The notes below the pieces were generated by a model, which saw only the letters and a list, made by a program, of their open reading frames with translations, was not told where the DNA came from and did not search any database. A program made the position numbers and the translations under genes. This document shows, one piece after another, positions 22,385 through 32,569 of a DNA stretch of 64,000 bases. Source of the stretch: Nematostella vectensis (lineage: Eukaryota; Cnidaria; Anthozoa; Actiniaria; Edwardsiidae); contig NC_064034.1 in assembly GCF_932526225.1 (NCBI RefSeq), positions 22,090,502 through 22,154,501 of the forward strand, read 5' to 3'. How positions within the stretch are numbered: the first letter of the stretch is position 1; every line of letters starts with the position of its first letter.

Positions 22385-23773
22385 CCTAGCACACAGGGTA
22401 AAACATAGGTCTTGTAAAACAAAGTGATTCTGTTGACAACAGTAGAGCAAAATTGTTCATTGAAATGGTTCTTCTCATGCAAAGGCTTTAGCCATCAGTC
22501 CAGACAATAAACTAACAATGGCTAACACCAGTAACCCACATTTGAGCTTGTACTTGTGTATAATATTTACGAGTCTTTTTAAGCCTAGGTTTGCCACAAA
22601 GCTCTTCCAAAAAGTCAAACTTGGTGTAAATGTTATTTTGATGTATGTAATCTTTCCTTACAGCATAAGGACATTTCACTTCCACTGTAGCAGGAGAGCA
22701 CCATTAACAAGCAAGCACTCCATCTGGAGACCCTCAATCTGTTACAAAACTAATGGGACACTTTCCCTTCCCCTTCCTCGATGTTGGAAGGCAAATGATC
22801 ACCTTGTTACTTCTTGTGTTTTGAGCTGAAAAATCGCCCCTAACCAATATTAATCGGGGGGAGAGGGTTGGCGGTTGTTCGTATGGGAAGTGTCCCACTT
22901 ACTTTTGTTGTGGATTGTCTGGGCAAGTGATTGACAGGTCCTGGAACAGGAAACACTATTGTTGATAACGCAACGACGATACAACTATGCGAATGTCAAA
23001 ATCAAACACATACGCAGGATCGCGCGTAAAAATGGACAGAAGCTTCAGAGACGACTATTTTTCATTGTAAACAATCTCATCTCTTTTTTTTTATATAAGA
23101 AATACCGCCTATGAAGAATTTATTACGTGAGAGATTTTCACTACAAATTTAGCCGCGCAAGCTTGTCTCGGGGAGAAGGTCAATTCAATAAATTCATCTG
23201 TTTTACAACAGTTTTGCTAAATATCTGACACTTTGGCACACAGTTATGCTTGAAGAGTTCAAGCAAAGTGTATGCAATGCTTTTTCTGTGGAGCATTCGC
23301 TAAAACCAACGGCTACAGACTACGTCTTCTGTTCTTGCTTATGTTGCTCAACGATTAACACCAACAGTTAACCATTTTAAAATTGTTTAAAAAATGCCTT
23401 ACGAAAGAAATTCGAACTCTAAAATAATACAGTAACAACTTGAGATTCAAGCTCATAAATTGACACTAGTTTTGTTTGAATGAGGGTTTGCATTTTGGAG
23501 AGAGGCATTTATAACCTTACTAATTTTCCACAACTATTTGAATAAAATAAATGAACACATTAGATAGTATGCAAGATGCAGACAATATAACCTCAAGCAA
23601 AAAAATATATAGGTTATAGGGTTTGCATTTGGGGTTTTTATTTTCGATGAGAAAATTATCTTGTGACGATATTAATTATCACGATAATGTTGAAAAAGTT
23701 GCTGTATCTTCGAAAAGACTAAATACACAGAATATCAAAACAAGAAAGGTCTTCTTTAGCAATATCTGACAGG
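22385..23773. other. No supported gene
   Basis: No recognisable coding motif. One imperfect inverted pair is visible: ACAAAACTAATGGGACACTT near 22742 and the complement of ACAAAAGTAAGTGGGACACT near 22890, about 125 bp apart. A 103-codon frame at 22518-22829 (+) overlaps it and has no motif. Confidence 0.5.
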
Positions 23774-24274
23774 ATGATATTTGTGTTTAGTCCAGCGGTA
23801 TCGCGCGCCGATAAACCGACTACGCAGGAGAAATTCGCCCAAGAGTTGTTGCGTCATTGGAGTTGGACTATTCTCTGGTTGTTTCTAGCGTTTGTACTGC
23901 CCATGTTTATCGCCGAAGGTTACATAAAGCTCAAGAATACCCCTTCCATTCGTAAGGGAGTTCTCCTAGGAGCTAAAAACGAACAGACCAGCATTAATCT
24001 GGTCGCTACCCCTTCCATTCGTGAGGGAGCTGTCCTAGCAGCAAGAAACGAAGAGACCAGCATTAATCTGGTCGCCACCCCTTCCATTCGTGAGGGAGCT
24101 GTCCCAGCAGCGGCTGTTCGAGTAGCAGCAAATAACGAAGAGACCAACAAGGTTAAAATGGTCGCCACCCCTTCCCATTCGTGAGGGAGCTGTCCCAGCG
24201 GCGGCTGTTCGAGTAACGAAGAGAGCAAAAGTGTGCTCGATCTGCCAATGCTTCACAGTAATGGAAAAATGACT
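23774..24274 (+). CDS. Unknown membrane protein with 23-residue repeats
   Basis: ATG at 23774 opens 136 codons. Residues about 30-50 (WSWTILWLFLAFVLPMFI) form one clear membrane segment. Then comes a repeat with a 69-bp period, TPSIREGAVLAARNEE and variants, with starts near 23939, 24008 and 24077 and a longer fourth copy. An extra C near 24172 (TTCCCATTCG instead of TTCCATTCG) shifts the frame to an early stop at 24182; without it the frame would run to a TGA near 24270 with a CSICQC motif. No family recognised, and no neighbouring gene suggests a role. The clean unit length (a multiple of three) and mild divergence favour a real protein. Confidence 0.45.
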
Positions 24275-24552
24275 TTTTTATTTGCTATTATTATTGTATT
24301 GATTATTTCAATCTATGCAACAAACCGAAACTTGATTGTGATGTTAATAACTCACAAAAAATTGTTAAGAATAAAGTGCATATTGTTATAAACAGTCAAG
24401 TTGATTGTTACAAGAACTATAGTTTATATTTTATTCTCTTTTATGTCAATTTGTCTATCAAGCTATTAAGTTTTCTGTTTTTCATTCTTATTTTTAAACT
24501 GTTTCATATATGCCTTGTTTTTTTATTCAGACCTAAGCTTTGATGCAGATGA

Positions 24553-24762
24553 GTGTTTCTCAGACGTATTTCAAAAGTAAGTGAGAAAAATACATTATTG
24601 ATACCAATAAAGAGCTGTAGATCTCGACGTGCCAAGTTTGTCAGGATGTACTACAATAAACATCGAAACACATATTTCCGTGGTGTTAAACGAGTCCGTG
24701 AACCAAGCAGACTACCTGTGAAACCGCTTACCCATGCTTTCTTTAAGAAGGAAAAACATTAA
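24553..24762 (+). CDS. Small basic ORF, unrecognised
   Basis: A 69-codon frame without an ATG at its opening encodes a Lys/Arg-rich peptide (CRSRRAKFVRMYYN...). A short acidic frame (DLSFDADECFSDVF) precedes it and meets a GTAAGT. These could be two pieces of one spliced gene or chance frames. Confidence 0.2.
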   Translation: MFLRRISKVSEKNTLLIPIKSCRSRRAKFVRMYYNKHRNTYFRGVKRVREPSRLPVKPLTHAFFKKEKH

Positions 24763-24822
24763 AAAAATGTACCGAAGTCATCAAGGATACATAATATTCA
24801 TGCATATAATCTTGGTAAAAAA

Positions 24823-24897
24823 TATTTTACTCCTGTGTGTGTACTTCCATCTACAAAGTGCCTTTGTAGATGGAAGTACACACACAGGAGTAAAATA
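24823..24897. repeat. Perfect 36-bp inverted repeat, 3-base loop
   Basis: Arms 24823-24858 and 24862-24897 are exact complements around TGC. No target duplication or element body is evident. It could form a 75-nt cruciform or RNA hairpin. Confidence 0.95.
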
Positions 24898-25182
24898 AAG
24901 AACAGGGTGGAAAGTAGAAAAAAATATATGTAATGTTGGAATTGAGTTGCCAAAAACCTTTCATAATGGATCCACTAAATCTGTGTATAAAGGTCTTAAC
25001 CACAAGATTAATTATTGCAATTACTGCATGTGTATGGATATAGAAAAAAAAACCTGGCCCTACCAATCCCATTAATCCCAGTAAAACAATCAATGCACCT
25101 TACAGTCAAGGCACTGTGTCTGTATTTGGTCAAAACGCTGGTCAACAATGTAAATAAGAGCACATAAAGTCATTGCAACACT

Positions 25183-25690
25183 TTGTTGACCAGCACAAAG
25201 CCAATAACTCGTTCAACAGACCTGATTCAAAAAATGAATACTGGAAATGAATTGTACTCTTTATTGTCAAGGTTATGGGACCAGTCATTTTTATTGTTAA
25301 CAGAATTGCCTACCATACTTACGGCACAGGACATTAATTATGAGCTTAATTACAGTGAAAGTTATACAGGGTCTCTAAATGGTAATTCGATATTCAAGGA
25401 TTTACGTTCTCAATGTCCATTGATAATGCAATCCAATCTTTAATAGATCAGAGTTACAATTCTTTTCTGTTGACAATAGAATCTGAGACAGTCGGTATTT
25501 ATTACACTGTCGATAATGTTATTAAAATCTTTGATTCCCATGCTAAAAATTTGCAAGGCTTAATTGATATTGAAGGTACATGTGTGTTGCTTGAAGTAGA
25601 AACAATAAATGATTTGAAGCAATACTTTTAAGCTCTACATAAAAAGAGTACTGTTCAATTTGAACTCAGAGGTGTACATATTGACAAGTC
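25183..25690 (+). pseudogene. Protease-like N-terminal segment of Helentron polyprotein
   Basis: Two overlapping frames joined by a frameshift near 25413-25443 read FLLLTELPTILTAQ, YTGSLNG, YNSFLLTIESETVGIYY and IKIFDSHAKNLQG, then GTCVLLEVETINDLKQYF. The FDSHA box lies where OTU/C19-like domains of Helitron-type polyproteins carry the catalytic His region. Function in the element is not settled. It continues weakly to about 25930, where the LINE insertion begins. Confidence 0.55.
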
Positions 25691-26014
25691 GGGGGAGATT
25701 AATTCAGATAATAACAATGATCAAGTATGTAGAACTACTGCTAATTATAAAGAATGTACAACAACTGAGAGCAATGCTCCTATAGATATTATCAATAAAA
25801 GATGGTGCTTAGTAATTGCAGTTTATTGCATTTCTTTTTCACTTATAATGCAATGCCATTATTGGAGATCTGCTACAGTAGACAGCATTTATGAGCATGC
25901 TAATTTATCAAAGTATGACGATAATGATTTGGTAGATCACCACTAGATGTCCATCCTGTTATAACTAGATGGTTTTTTTCTTTCTTTACGGATAGGTCAC
26001 AGCTAGCACCTCTG

Positions 26015-26788
26015 TTGTTCGCGATATTAGTAAACAAGCTAGTGACACAATGGCCAGCACGTATAAAATATGTAGATGACACAACCGTATTTGAGGTAAT
26101 CCCGCGTTGTAGTCCTAGCTACCTACAAGTAGTCGTAAATGACATTAGTAACTTTGCCTCCAGTCGTGGCATGCGACTTAACCCGAAGAAATGCAGAGAA
26201 CTGAGTGTTAGCTTCCTTCAATACCAACCTTCCCTCCCTGGGGAGTTGTATATTTCTGGTTTACCTATTAAGAGAGTGGATAGTTACATGATCCTTGGAG
26301 TCCACTTGAGTAGGGACCTCATGCGGAACGTGCATGTAGAGTACGTTATTAAGAAGGCCAGCAAGCGGTTATATGCCTTAAGATCACTAAAAATACCCGG
26401 TGTCCAGTCTAATGACTTAGTCCGCATATACTATGCGTTGATAAGATCGGTACTAGAATATGCAGCACCAGTGTGGGCAGGTCTACCAGTTTTCGTATCA
26501 GATTTGCTGGAAGCGGTGCAAAGGAGAGCGATGCGCGTTATTTTCCCGCAGACTGATTATTGCACGGCTCTTACCAATGCAGGGCACATGTCCTTATCTG
26601 CTCGCCGTGATAGCCTCTGTGAGAGTTTTGTCACCAAAGCAAAGATATCACCTCCTCTAAACTATATCATTCCTAAAGCTACAGAAGTCAACCATAGATA
26701 CTCACTCCGGTCTAGCTACATGCGTACCGATAGGTTTCAAGAAAATACAGACAGGTTTAATAATTTTGTTAGTGTGCGATTTCAGTAA
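26015..26788 (+). pseudogene. LINE reverse transcriptase, C-terminal half
   Basis: 257 codons without a stop. The RT catalytic box YVDDTTV lies at 26069, followed by FASSRGMRLNPKKC, ILGVHLSRDL, and a C-terminal thumb region with LRSLKIPGV and RSVLEYAAPVW. In family members the upstream GVPQGT box precedes the catalytic box; here that segment is deleted (the frame jumps from SQL to APLLFAIL). The long intact frame suggests a fairly young insertion. The clade is not assigned (CR1/L2/Rex group likely). Confidence 0.8.
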
Positions 26789-26856
26789 CATTGTGTAAAG
26801 TAGTGGCGTACATGACCCTTCACTGTAATTCAGACTTTTGTAATAAACTATTACTT

Positions 26857-26981
26857 TTATTATTATTATTATTACTATTATTACTATTATTATTACTACT
26901 ATTACTACTACTACTACTACTACTACCACTACTACTACTATTACTATTACTACTATTACTATTACTATTACTGCTGCTGCA
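26857..26981. repeat. TTA/CTA microsatellite (LINE 3' tail)
   Basis: About 125 bp of TTA, CTA and a few CTG and CCA triplets. Open frames on both strands here are low-complexity Leu or Ser/Asn runs and are not genes. Confidence 0.9.
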
Positions 26982-26989
26982 TGTACAGC

Positions 26990-28707
26990 AATCATTCAAT
27001 GGTAAGGAATACATCTGTAAAACATGTCATTCCAAGGTAATCAAGAATGAAATACCATGTCAAGCTGTATGCAATAAAATGGAGGTTCACGAAATCCCTG
27101 ATGAGCTTGCTGTTTTAGAGAAATTCTGAAAGCAAAAAGAATTGTTTTTGAGAAAATAGTAGTAATGCCAAAAGGACAGCAGAGAAAAATTAAAGGTGCC
27201 ATTTGTAATGACCTGTTAAGTGTGAACAGACATCTCACATATTACCACGCCCTCCTGAGAGATCTGGTATAATTATGCTTAAACTAAAAAGTAAATTAGA
27301 TTTTAGAGGTCATTTATATTTTCAAGCTGTACGTCCTCAACTTTTACTCAATACTCTTAACTGGCTTAGAGCAAACAATCCATTATATCATACAATAACA
27401 ATAGACATTGGAAATATAGCCTCTACTCTGACATCACTTGGTGATCAATCTCATTCAGAAGTACTACCTCAGAGTATTAACCCCAACAGTCCAATTGATA
27501 CTAACAACATAAATAATAACAGTGCAGACCAATTGCAAAAAGCTAATGGAAAGGAGGAAGAGAAAGATGATCCAATGATAAGCATATAGCTGCAACAAAT
27601 GAAACATGCATACAGTCAATCATACCTGATTATCCTGTCACTATAGAAAATGACGACATTTCAACTGGGAATGAAATATACAATATAGCTCCAGGTGAGA
27701 ATAGACACCCTGTATCATTTATGATGGATAAACAATGTGAAGAACTAGCAAGGCAAATTTGGATATCAAACAGAAAGAACCATAAAACTAACACCAACAA
27801 AATATTTCAATGCCAGACTTTTACATCATAGTGGTAGATTTGCAACTAATTCAGAATACCTGTTCTTTGCACAGTTTATTATTGAACAAAAGAAAGTATC
27901 AGATAGTATCAAAATTGCCATGAGGAAAGTACATGGTCAATCTGTTACTGCTGCTCAATTACGATCAAATGCACAAAATTTAGAGAACCTTATTTGTCAG
28001 GATCAAGCATACCTGTTTTTAAGACAGATCCCAGGTACACCACCATACTGGCAGAAATTTATGTATGAAGTAGTAGCAATGGTGAAGCAGCTTGGTATTC
28101 CTACTTGGTTTATGCTGACCTAAGATGGCCTGAATTATTTCAAATAATTGCCAGAACAAGAGGAATGGACATGACACATGAACAAGTTGAAGCAATGTCT
28201 TATAATGAGAAATGTTCAATGTTAAATCTTAACCCTGTTGTTGTTGCAAAACATTTCCAGTACAGAGTTGAAACATTCTTAACTGAAATTTTACTAAGCA
28301 ATGCAAATACTATTGGCAAAGTAGTGTACTATGCTCTTCGAATTGAGTTTCAAATGAGAGGTTCAACTCACTTAAATGCATTAATATGGACTTCAGATTG
28401 TCCCAAGCTGGCACAAGATACTAAACAAGCTTACATTAAGTTTGTAGATAAACATGTACAGGCTTTCCTACCCAATAAAGAAACAGAGCAAGAGTTACAT
28501 GACTTTTTTAATTTTTACCAAAAGCACAGTCATTCAAAAACCTGTAGAAAATACAAAAACATTCAATGTAGATTTAATTTTGGTCAGTTCTTCACAAACA
28601 GAACAATTGTAGCAGAACCACTGCCAGCTGATCTTGATGAGGAACTTAAGTTACAAGCTCTTAACAAACAGAAGGAAATACTTACAGCTGTAAGAGAAAA
28701 TAAATAA
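26990..28707 (+). pseudogene. Helentron DUF6570-like region and Rep N-terminal half
   Basis: After the LINE tail the polyprotein resumes with YICKTCHSKV, PCQAVCNKMEV and EIPDELAVLEK, the DUF6570-like region. Then come FRGHLYFQAVRP, TPTKYFNARLLH, GTPPYWQKFMYEVVAM and LGIPTWFMLT, and the HUH box in IEFQMRGSTHLNALIW at about 28345-28390. The second His of the HUH pair is Asn here (HLN), a loss of a metal-binding residue. A Cys/His region, SKTCRKYKNIQCRFNFG, follows. Frames switch at about 27125, 27590, 27790 and 28120. Confidence 0.75.
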
Positions 28708-29522
28708 GGTATTACATCCCAGTAAACCAGATAGTTATGACCCCAATTTAATTGAATCTAGCATTTTTAATTCACTAGGCATAACTGAAGAACAATATTA
28801 CTCAGCACTATCAACATCACCAGACTCTGACTATAAACTACACCTTATAAGACCACTTGATAGCTGATTTATTAACAATTACTTCATAGCTGGTATAAAA
28901 GGATTTTCTGCAAATGTAGACTTGCAACCTGTTTTTTAACCACTATAAGTGCATTACATATGTCTGCTCATACTTCACAAAAGATGAAACAGAATGCTCA
29001 CAAGCAATAATGAATGCAGCAAAAGAAGCTAAAGCATCAAACATGAATGTCACAGATTGCTTGAAAAAGATTGGTGCTGCTTTTCTTTCCACTAGAGAAG
29101 TTAGTTCACAGGAATGCGTATACAGGTGTATGCCTGAACTTTGGTTGAGAAAAATATTTCCTGGAACAGTGTTTGTTAGTAGAGATTTACCAGATAAGAG
29201 AATATGGGTGGCAAAATCAAAACAACAACTAAAAGATCTTGAAGATGATAGTACTGACATATTTAAGTCTAACCTGATTGAGCGTTACCCTAAAAGACCA
29301 ACAACTATCCCTGTAGTTGATAACCTTTGCCTTGCTGAATTTGCAGCTTACTATTACAAGGACTACAGAAAGGATAACCATGAGACTATTGATGCTCAAC
29401 CAGAAGTGCTCACTGATGAAATTATTGACATGCAGCATGCAGATAGCAATAACACTGAACTTCAAGCAAAAATAAAATTGATAGATACAACAGAAACAAT
29501 GAAATGTAGGAAGGTTAAGCTA
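28708..29522 (+). pseudogene. Helentron Rep C-terminal half (two-tyrosine region)
   Basis: YVCSYFTKDE near 28955-28985 carries the paired tyrosines expected of Helitron Rep nickases. It is followed by AIMNAAKEAK, a CVYRCMPELWLRKIFPG block and FVSRDLPDKR, all usual for the region between Rep and helicase. The main frame (29010-29522) is 171 codons long without a stop; upstream a frameshift lies near 28930. In working elements this part covalently joins the 5' end of the nicked strand. Confidence 0.7.
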
Positions 29523-30970
29523 TAGTTAAAGCTAGGTATCATACTCCAAATAAAACAAAGGAACCAGAAAAATACTTTCACCATTTGTTATAGCTATACT
29601 ATCCATGGAGAGATGAAACAAGTTTGATAGCGTATGATCACACTTATGCATCCAAGTTTCATGAGCCTAATGTACAAGACATTGTAGAGCGCAATAGGTC
29701 ATTGTTTGAACCAGATGCAGATGCTGTTGCAGAGGCTCTTGAAGCATTACGGAATAATCAGAGTAACATTGCTCATTCATTTGATCCAATAAATGACCGT
29801 GGTGTAGAAATACAATGAAAAATGCAAATAGCTTAAAACCACATGAAGTTGACCCAATCTATCTGTTTATAACTGGAGGAGCTGGTGCAGGTAAAAGTCC
29901 TTTAAGAGAACAGTGGGTAATTCAGGATTAGTTAAACCATGCCTGAATGTTTTTATTGCTGTATGATAAATAGTTTTAACTCTCTTAACTGCTCCCACAG
30001 TGGTCTCTGCTATAAGTATAAATGGTACAACAATAAATACAGCAATAAATACAGTCAATTCTAAGAAAACTAGGAGACACAGTACCAGCAATGTCAGATC
30101 AAAAAAGAACACAATTAAGACTGTCTCTATCAGAACTGAAACTAATAATTATAGATGAGATATCAATGGTTTCAAATACCACCTTATTGCCATCCATCAA
30201 AGATTAAAAGGCAATTTTGGCATATCAAATGCAAAGGTATTTGCTGGAATAAGTATCATAGCTGTTGGTGATCTATATCAACTACCACCAATACGTAGAC
30301 AACCAGTTTTTGATTACAAAAATGATGTCCACAAAATGTCAATCAAGAAGTGATTAACAAAGTGTTATCAAGGAGTAGATCAGAAACAGGTGGTATTGAT
30401 TCACAAATTATTATTAAAGAAACAGCAAGAGTCATGCTAAAAACAAATATTGATATTGCTGATAGACTGATTAATGGTCAAACGGGAACTGTTATAAAGG
30501 TTGATGTTAATAATAATACCAACAAACTATGATCTATATCAAATTTGATGATAATGAAGCTGGAAAGAATGCTATAAACAAATGCTTGAATCCTTTTGTT
30601 AGAGAAAACCAAGTAGTGCCTATTCAGCCAGTCCTAACAGCGATCAAAGTCAGACCAGGAAAAGCCTCCTCTCCAGAAATACAAAGAATACAATTTCCTG
30701 TCACACTTGCATGGGCATGTTCCTTACACAAAGTACAAGGCTTAACTTTGCAAAATGTTGTTGTCAGCTTTGACTTGAATAAAACAAAGATCATTTAACC
30801 ATGGACAGATCTACGTTGCTTTGAGCCGTTGCACATCATTACAAGGTCTTCACATTCTTGGTAAAATAGAAGGAAAACATATTAAAGCTAACCCTAAAGT
30901 TCACACTGAATATGATAGATATCACAAATATCATTATCATCAACAAACACCATGTCTACAGATGTTAATA
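29523..30970 (+). pseudogene. Helentron PIF1-type helicase
   Basis: Motif I (Walker A) GGAGAGKS is at 29875, motif II DEIS at 30154, then AGISIIAVGDLYQLPPI (motif III-like), RVMLKTNIDIADRLINGQTG at about 30430 (motif V-like) and IYVALSRCTSLQGL at about 30810 (motif VI). The order is that of PIF1 helicases fused to Rep in Helitrons. Frameshifts near 29820, 29930, 30180, 30350, 30530 and 30795, with stops, break it. A stretch between DLYQLPPI and the next open piece is shortened. Confidence 0.75.
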
Positions 30971-31375
30971 ATATTACCATTTCCTTATTGAATGTGAGAT
31001 CTCTCAGAAAACACAGTATTGATATCAAATATGACCAAAAAATCTGAATAGTGATATTATAGCCCTTACAGAAACACAACTCCTGTCTTGTGACAATGAT
31101 ACTGAAATAAGAAATAATTTACATCCATTTATGCTACACAGAAAAGACCATGCATTTGTTAAATACTCCATTTTAGCAGTAGGCATCCATCAAACTATTC
31201 AAATTGCAGATCAAGACTATTTTCCTACAATAAATGGATTAAAATTAACTGTGATGAACAAGAAATATCAAAAAATACTTTTGACAAACAGCAATAAATT
31301 ATTGCAATTGACTACAAATGTGTATGCAGATCTACATTCCTCTTCGTCAACATAATACTGACAGACTTGAAACCC
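30971..31375 (+). pseudogene. APE-like endonuclease domain of Helentron
   Basis: Right after the helicase comes LLNVRSLRKHSIDI (endonuclease start, compare LNVRSL), a damaged IALTETQLL (the ExxQ/TET catalytic region of APE nucleases), then a 74-codon open frame with HAFVKYSILAVGIH and FPTINGLKLTVM. The GDFN/HxH end is not seen, so the domain is truncated or fused into the 3' terminus. Presence of this domain is what separates Helentrons from classical Helitrons. Confidence 0.65.
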
Positions 31376-31418
31376 AACTATAGGAACACTAAGATCAATA
31401 ATTAATGACTACTATAGC

Positions 31419-31519
31419 ACTGGACTAGCCAGTGCCTCTGGCAGATAGGAGACATCAAGAAACATGAGTCAAAATTTTGTTAACTGTACCTTGTACCTAT
31501 CCTGAAAAAAACAGGATAT
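31419..31519. repeat. Two hairpins near Helentron 3' end
   Basis: CACTGG-ACTAG-CCAGTG at about 31420-31437 and TATCCTG-AAAAAAA-CAGGATA at about 31499-31519. Rolling-circle elements end in short hairpins that act as terminators; the second one, close to the microsatellite, is the better candidate. Confidence 0.5.
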
Positions 31520-31529
31520 TATATTATCA

Positions 31530-31530
31530 T

Positions 31531-31562
<32 letters not shown>

Positions 31563-31578
31563 TTGTTGTTATTATTAT
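31530..31578. repeat. CGT/GTT/ATT microsatellite
   Basis: A CGT run with GTT and ATT units directly follows the Helentron hairpin. Such runs often adjoin Helentron termini. Confidence 0.85.
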
Positions 31579-31710
31579 AATATCTTGCTTCTGGTAAATT
31601 ACTCAATCTAATTTAAATCTGTGTCTTTTTGTACACATTTTTGTACACATTCAACTAATTGGTTGATACTTCTGGCTTTATAAGATAAAAGAAGATATAA
31701 GAAGATTTTT

Positions 31711-32024
31711 TCAATGACGTCATCTATGACGTCATGCTCAGTTGACATAGCCTTGCACCCCCTTGACACCTACATGACATCTGCCAAGTTAGACCACCTT
31801 ATGATGTTTCCATGATGATATATGAGTATTGCCGTTTTTAGTGACGTCATCGATGACGTCATGCTCAGTTGACATACCGTTGCATCCCCTTGACACCTAC
31901 ATGACATCTGCCAAGTAAGACTGCCTTACGATGTTTCTATGATGAGATACGAGTCTTGCCGTTTTTAGTGACGTCATCGATGACGTCATGCTCAGTTGAC
32001 ATATCGTTGCACCCCCCTGACACC
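31711..32024. repeat. 127-bp minisatellite with paired CRE-like palindromes
   Basis: Three units start their palindromes at 31715, 31842 and 31969. In units 2 and 3 the palindrome TGACGTCATCGATGACGTCA is a perfect 20-mer made of two TGACGTCA (CREB/ATF-type) sites; unit 1 has one base changed in the centre. Six full sites lie within 274 bp. Each is followed by TGCTCAGTTGACAT. A regulatory role is inference. Confidence 0.9.
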
Positions 32025-32139
32025 AAATGTAATAACAAGTCGCCCATAAATGTTATAACCTATAATTTTGACTCGTAGAAACAACATTAGACAACCAATT
32101 ATAGGTTATAACATTTATGGGCGACTTGTTATTACATTT
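32025..32139. repeat. Perfect 43-bp inverted repeat
   Basis: Arms 32025-32067 and 32097-32139 are exact complements around a 29-base loop. A further partial copy of the arm core (TTATAACATTTATGGGCGAC) follows at 32155. Related TTATTACATTTATGG units form an array at 35203-35380. Confidence 0.95.
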
Positions 32140-32569
32140 ATGATTAACGTGGCTTATAACATTTATGGGCGACGTGTTCTTAGCGGAGCCAGCGCGGAGC
32201 TCCATAGGTATAGAAATATGGTATAACTATGCGACTTGGTTGTTGTGGTCATCGTTCGGGTACCCTGTGTGTCACAATCCAGGAAATCATGCAACTCCCA
32301 GGCCCCACTCGGCCCCAACTAGAAAGTCATCGTCAAGTGACACGTCAATCAAGATGACGCCATGATGATGTTTACTCAATCACCAAACTGGACATAACCG
32401 GTATATAACCAGTCTAACTGGAAATAACGCTTACGTGTTTTTACACATTTTTTACCACCGCCCCCAAACTTCCCCACTTATGCTTCAAAGTTCTTTTATG
32501 AACAACGCAAACCCGCAAAGCGAAACAAGAAATTGAATATTGAGAAGTTTATTATTGCCACTGTGACCA

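Larger units (their letters stand above)
25931..26981 (+). mobile_element. 5'-truncated LINE inserted in Helentron
   Basis: The insert starts near 25931, contains a 257-codon open reverse-transcriptase C-terminus (26015-26788) and ends in a TTA/CTA/CTG microsatellite tail (about 26857-26981). On either side the Helentron polyprotein is interrupted and resumed. Target duplications could not be fixed by eye. Confidence 0.65.
25183..31576 (+). mobile_element. Decayed Helentron-like (Helitron2) element, RepHelEN type
   Basis: On the plus strand in order: a cysteine-protease-like segment (25183-25690), a LINE insertion (25931-26981), a DUF6570-like zinc region (26990-27600), Rep (27600-29520), PIF1-type helicase (29525-30960), APE-like endonuclease (30960-31375), and two hairpins near the 3' end. 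This order, with a CR1-like endonuclease at the C-terminus, is that of Helentrons. The element would replicate by a rolling-circle mechanism. Many stops and frameshifts make it inactive. The 5' terminus is not defined. Confidence 0.75.

Noticed and set aside
22742-22912. A MITE between two ACAAAA-TGGGACACTT arms
   Set aside because: Arms are short, interrupted and without flank duplication; too weak to call an element.
26702-27129. Long Leu-, Ile/Val- and Ser/Asn-rich frames on both strands
   Set aside because: They are translations of the TTA/CTA microsatellite that ends the LINE insertion.
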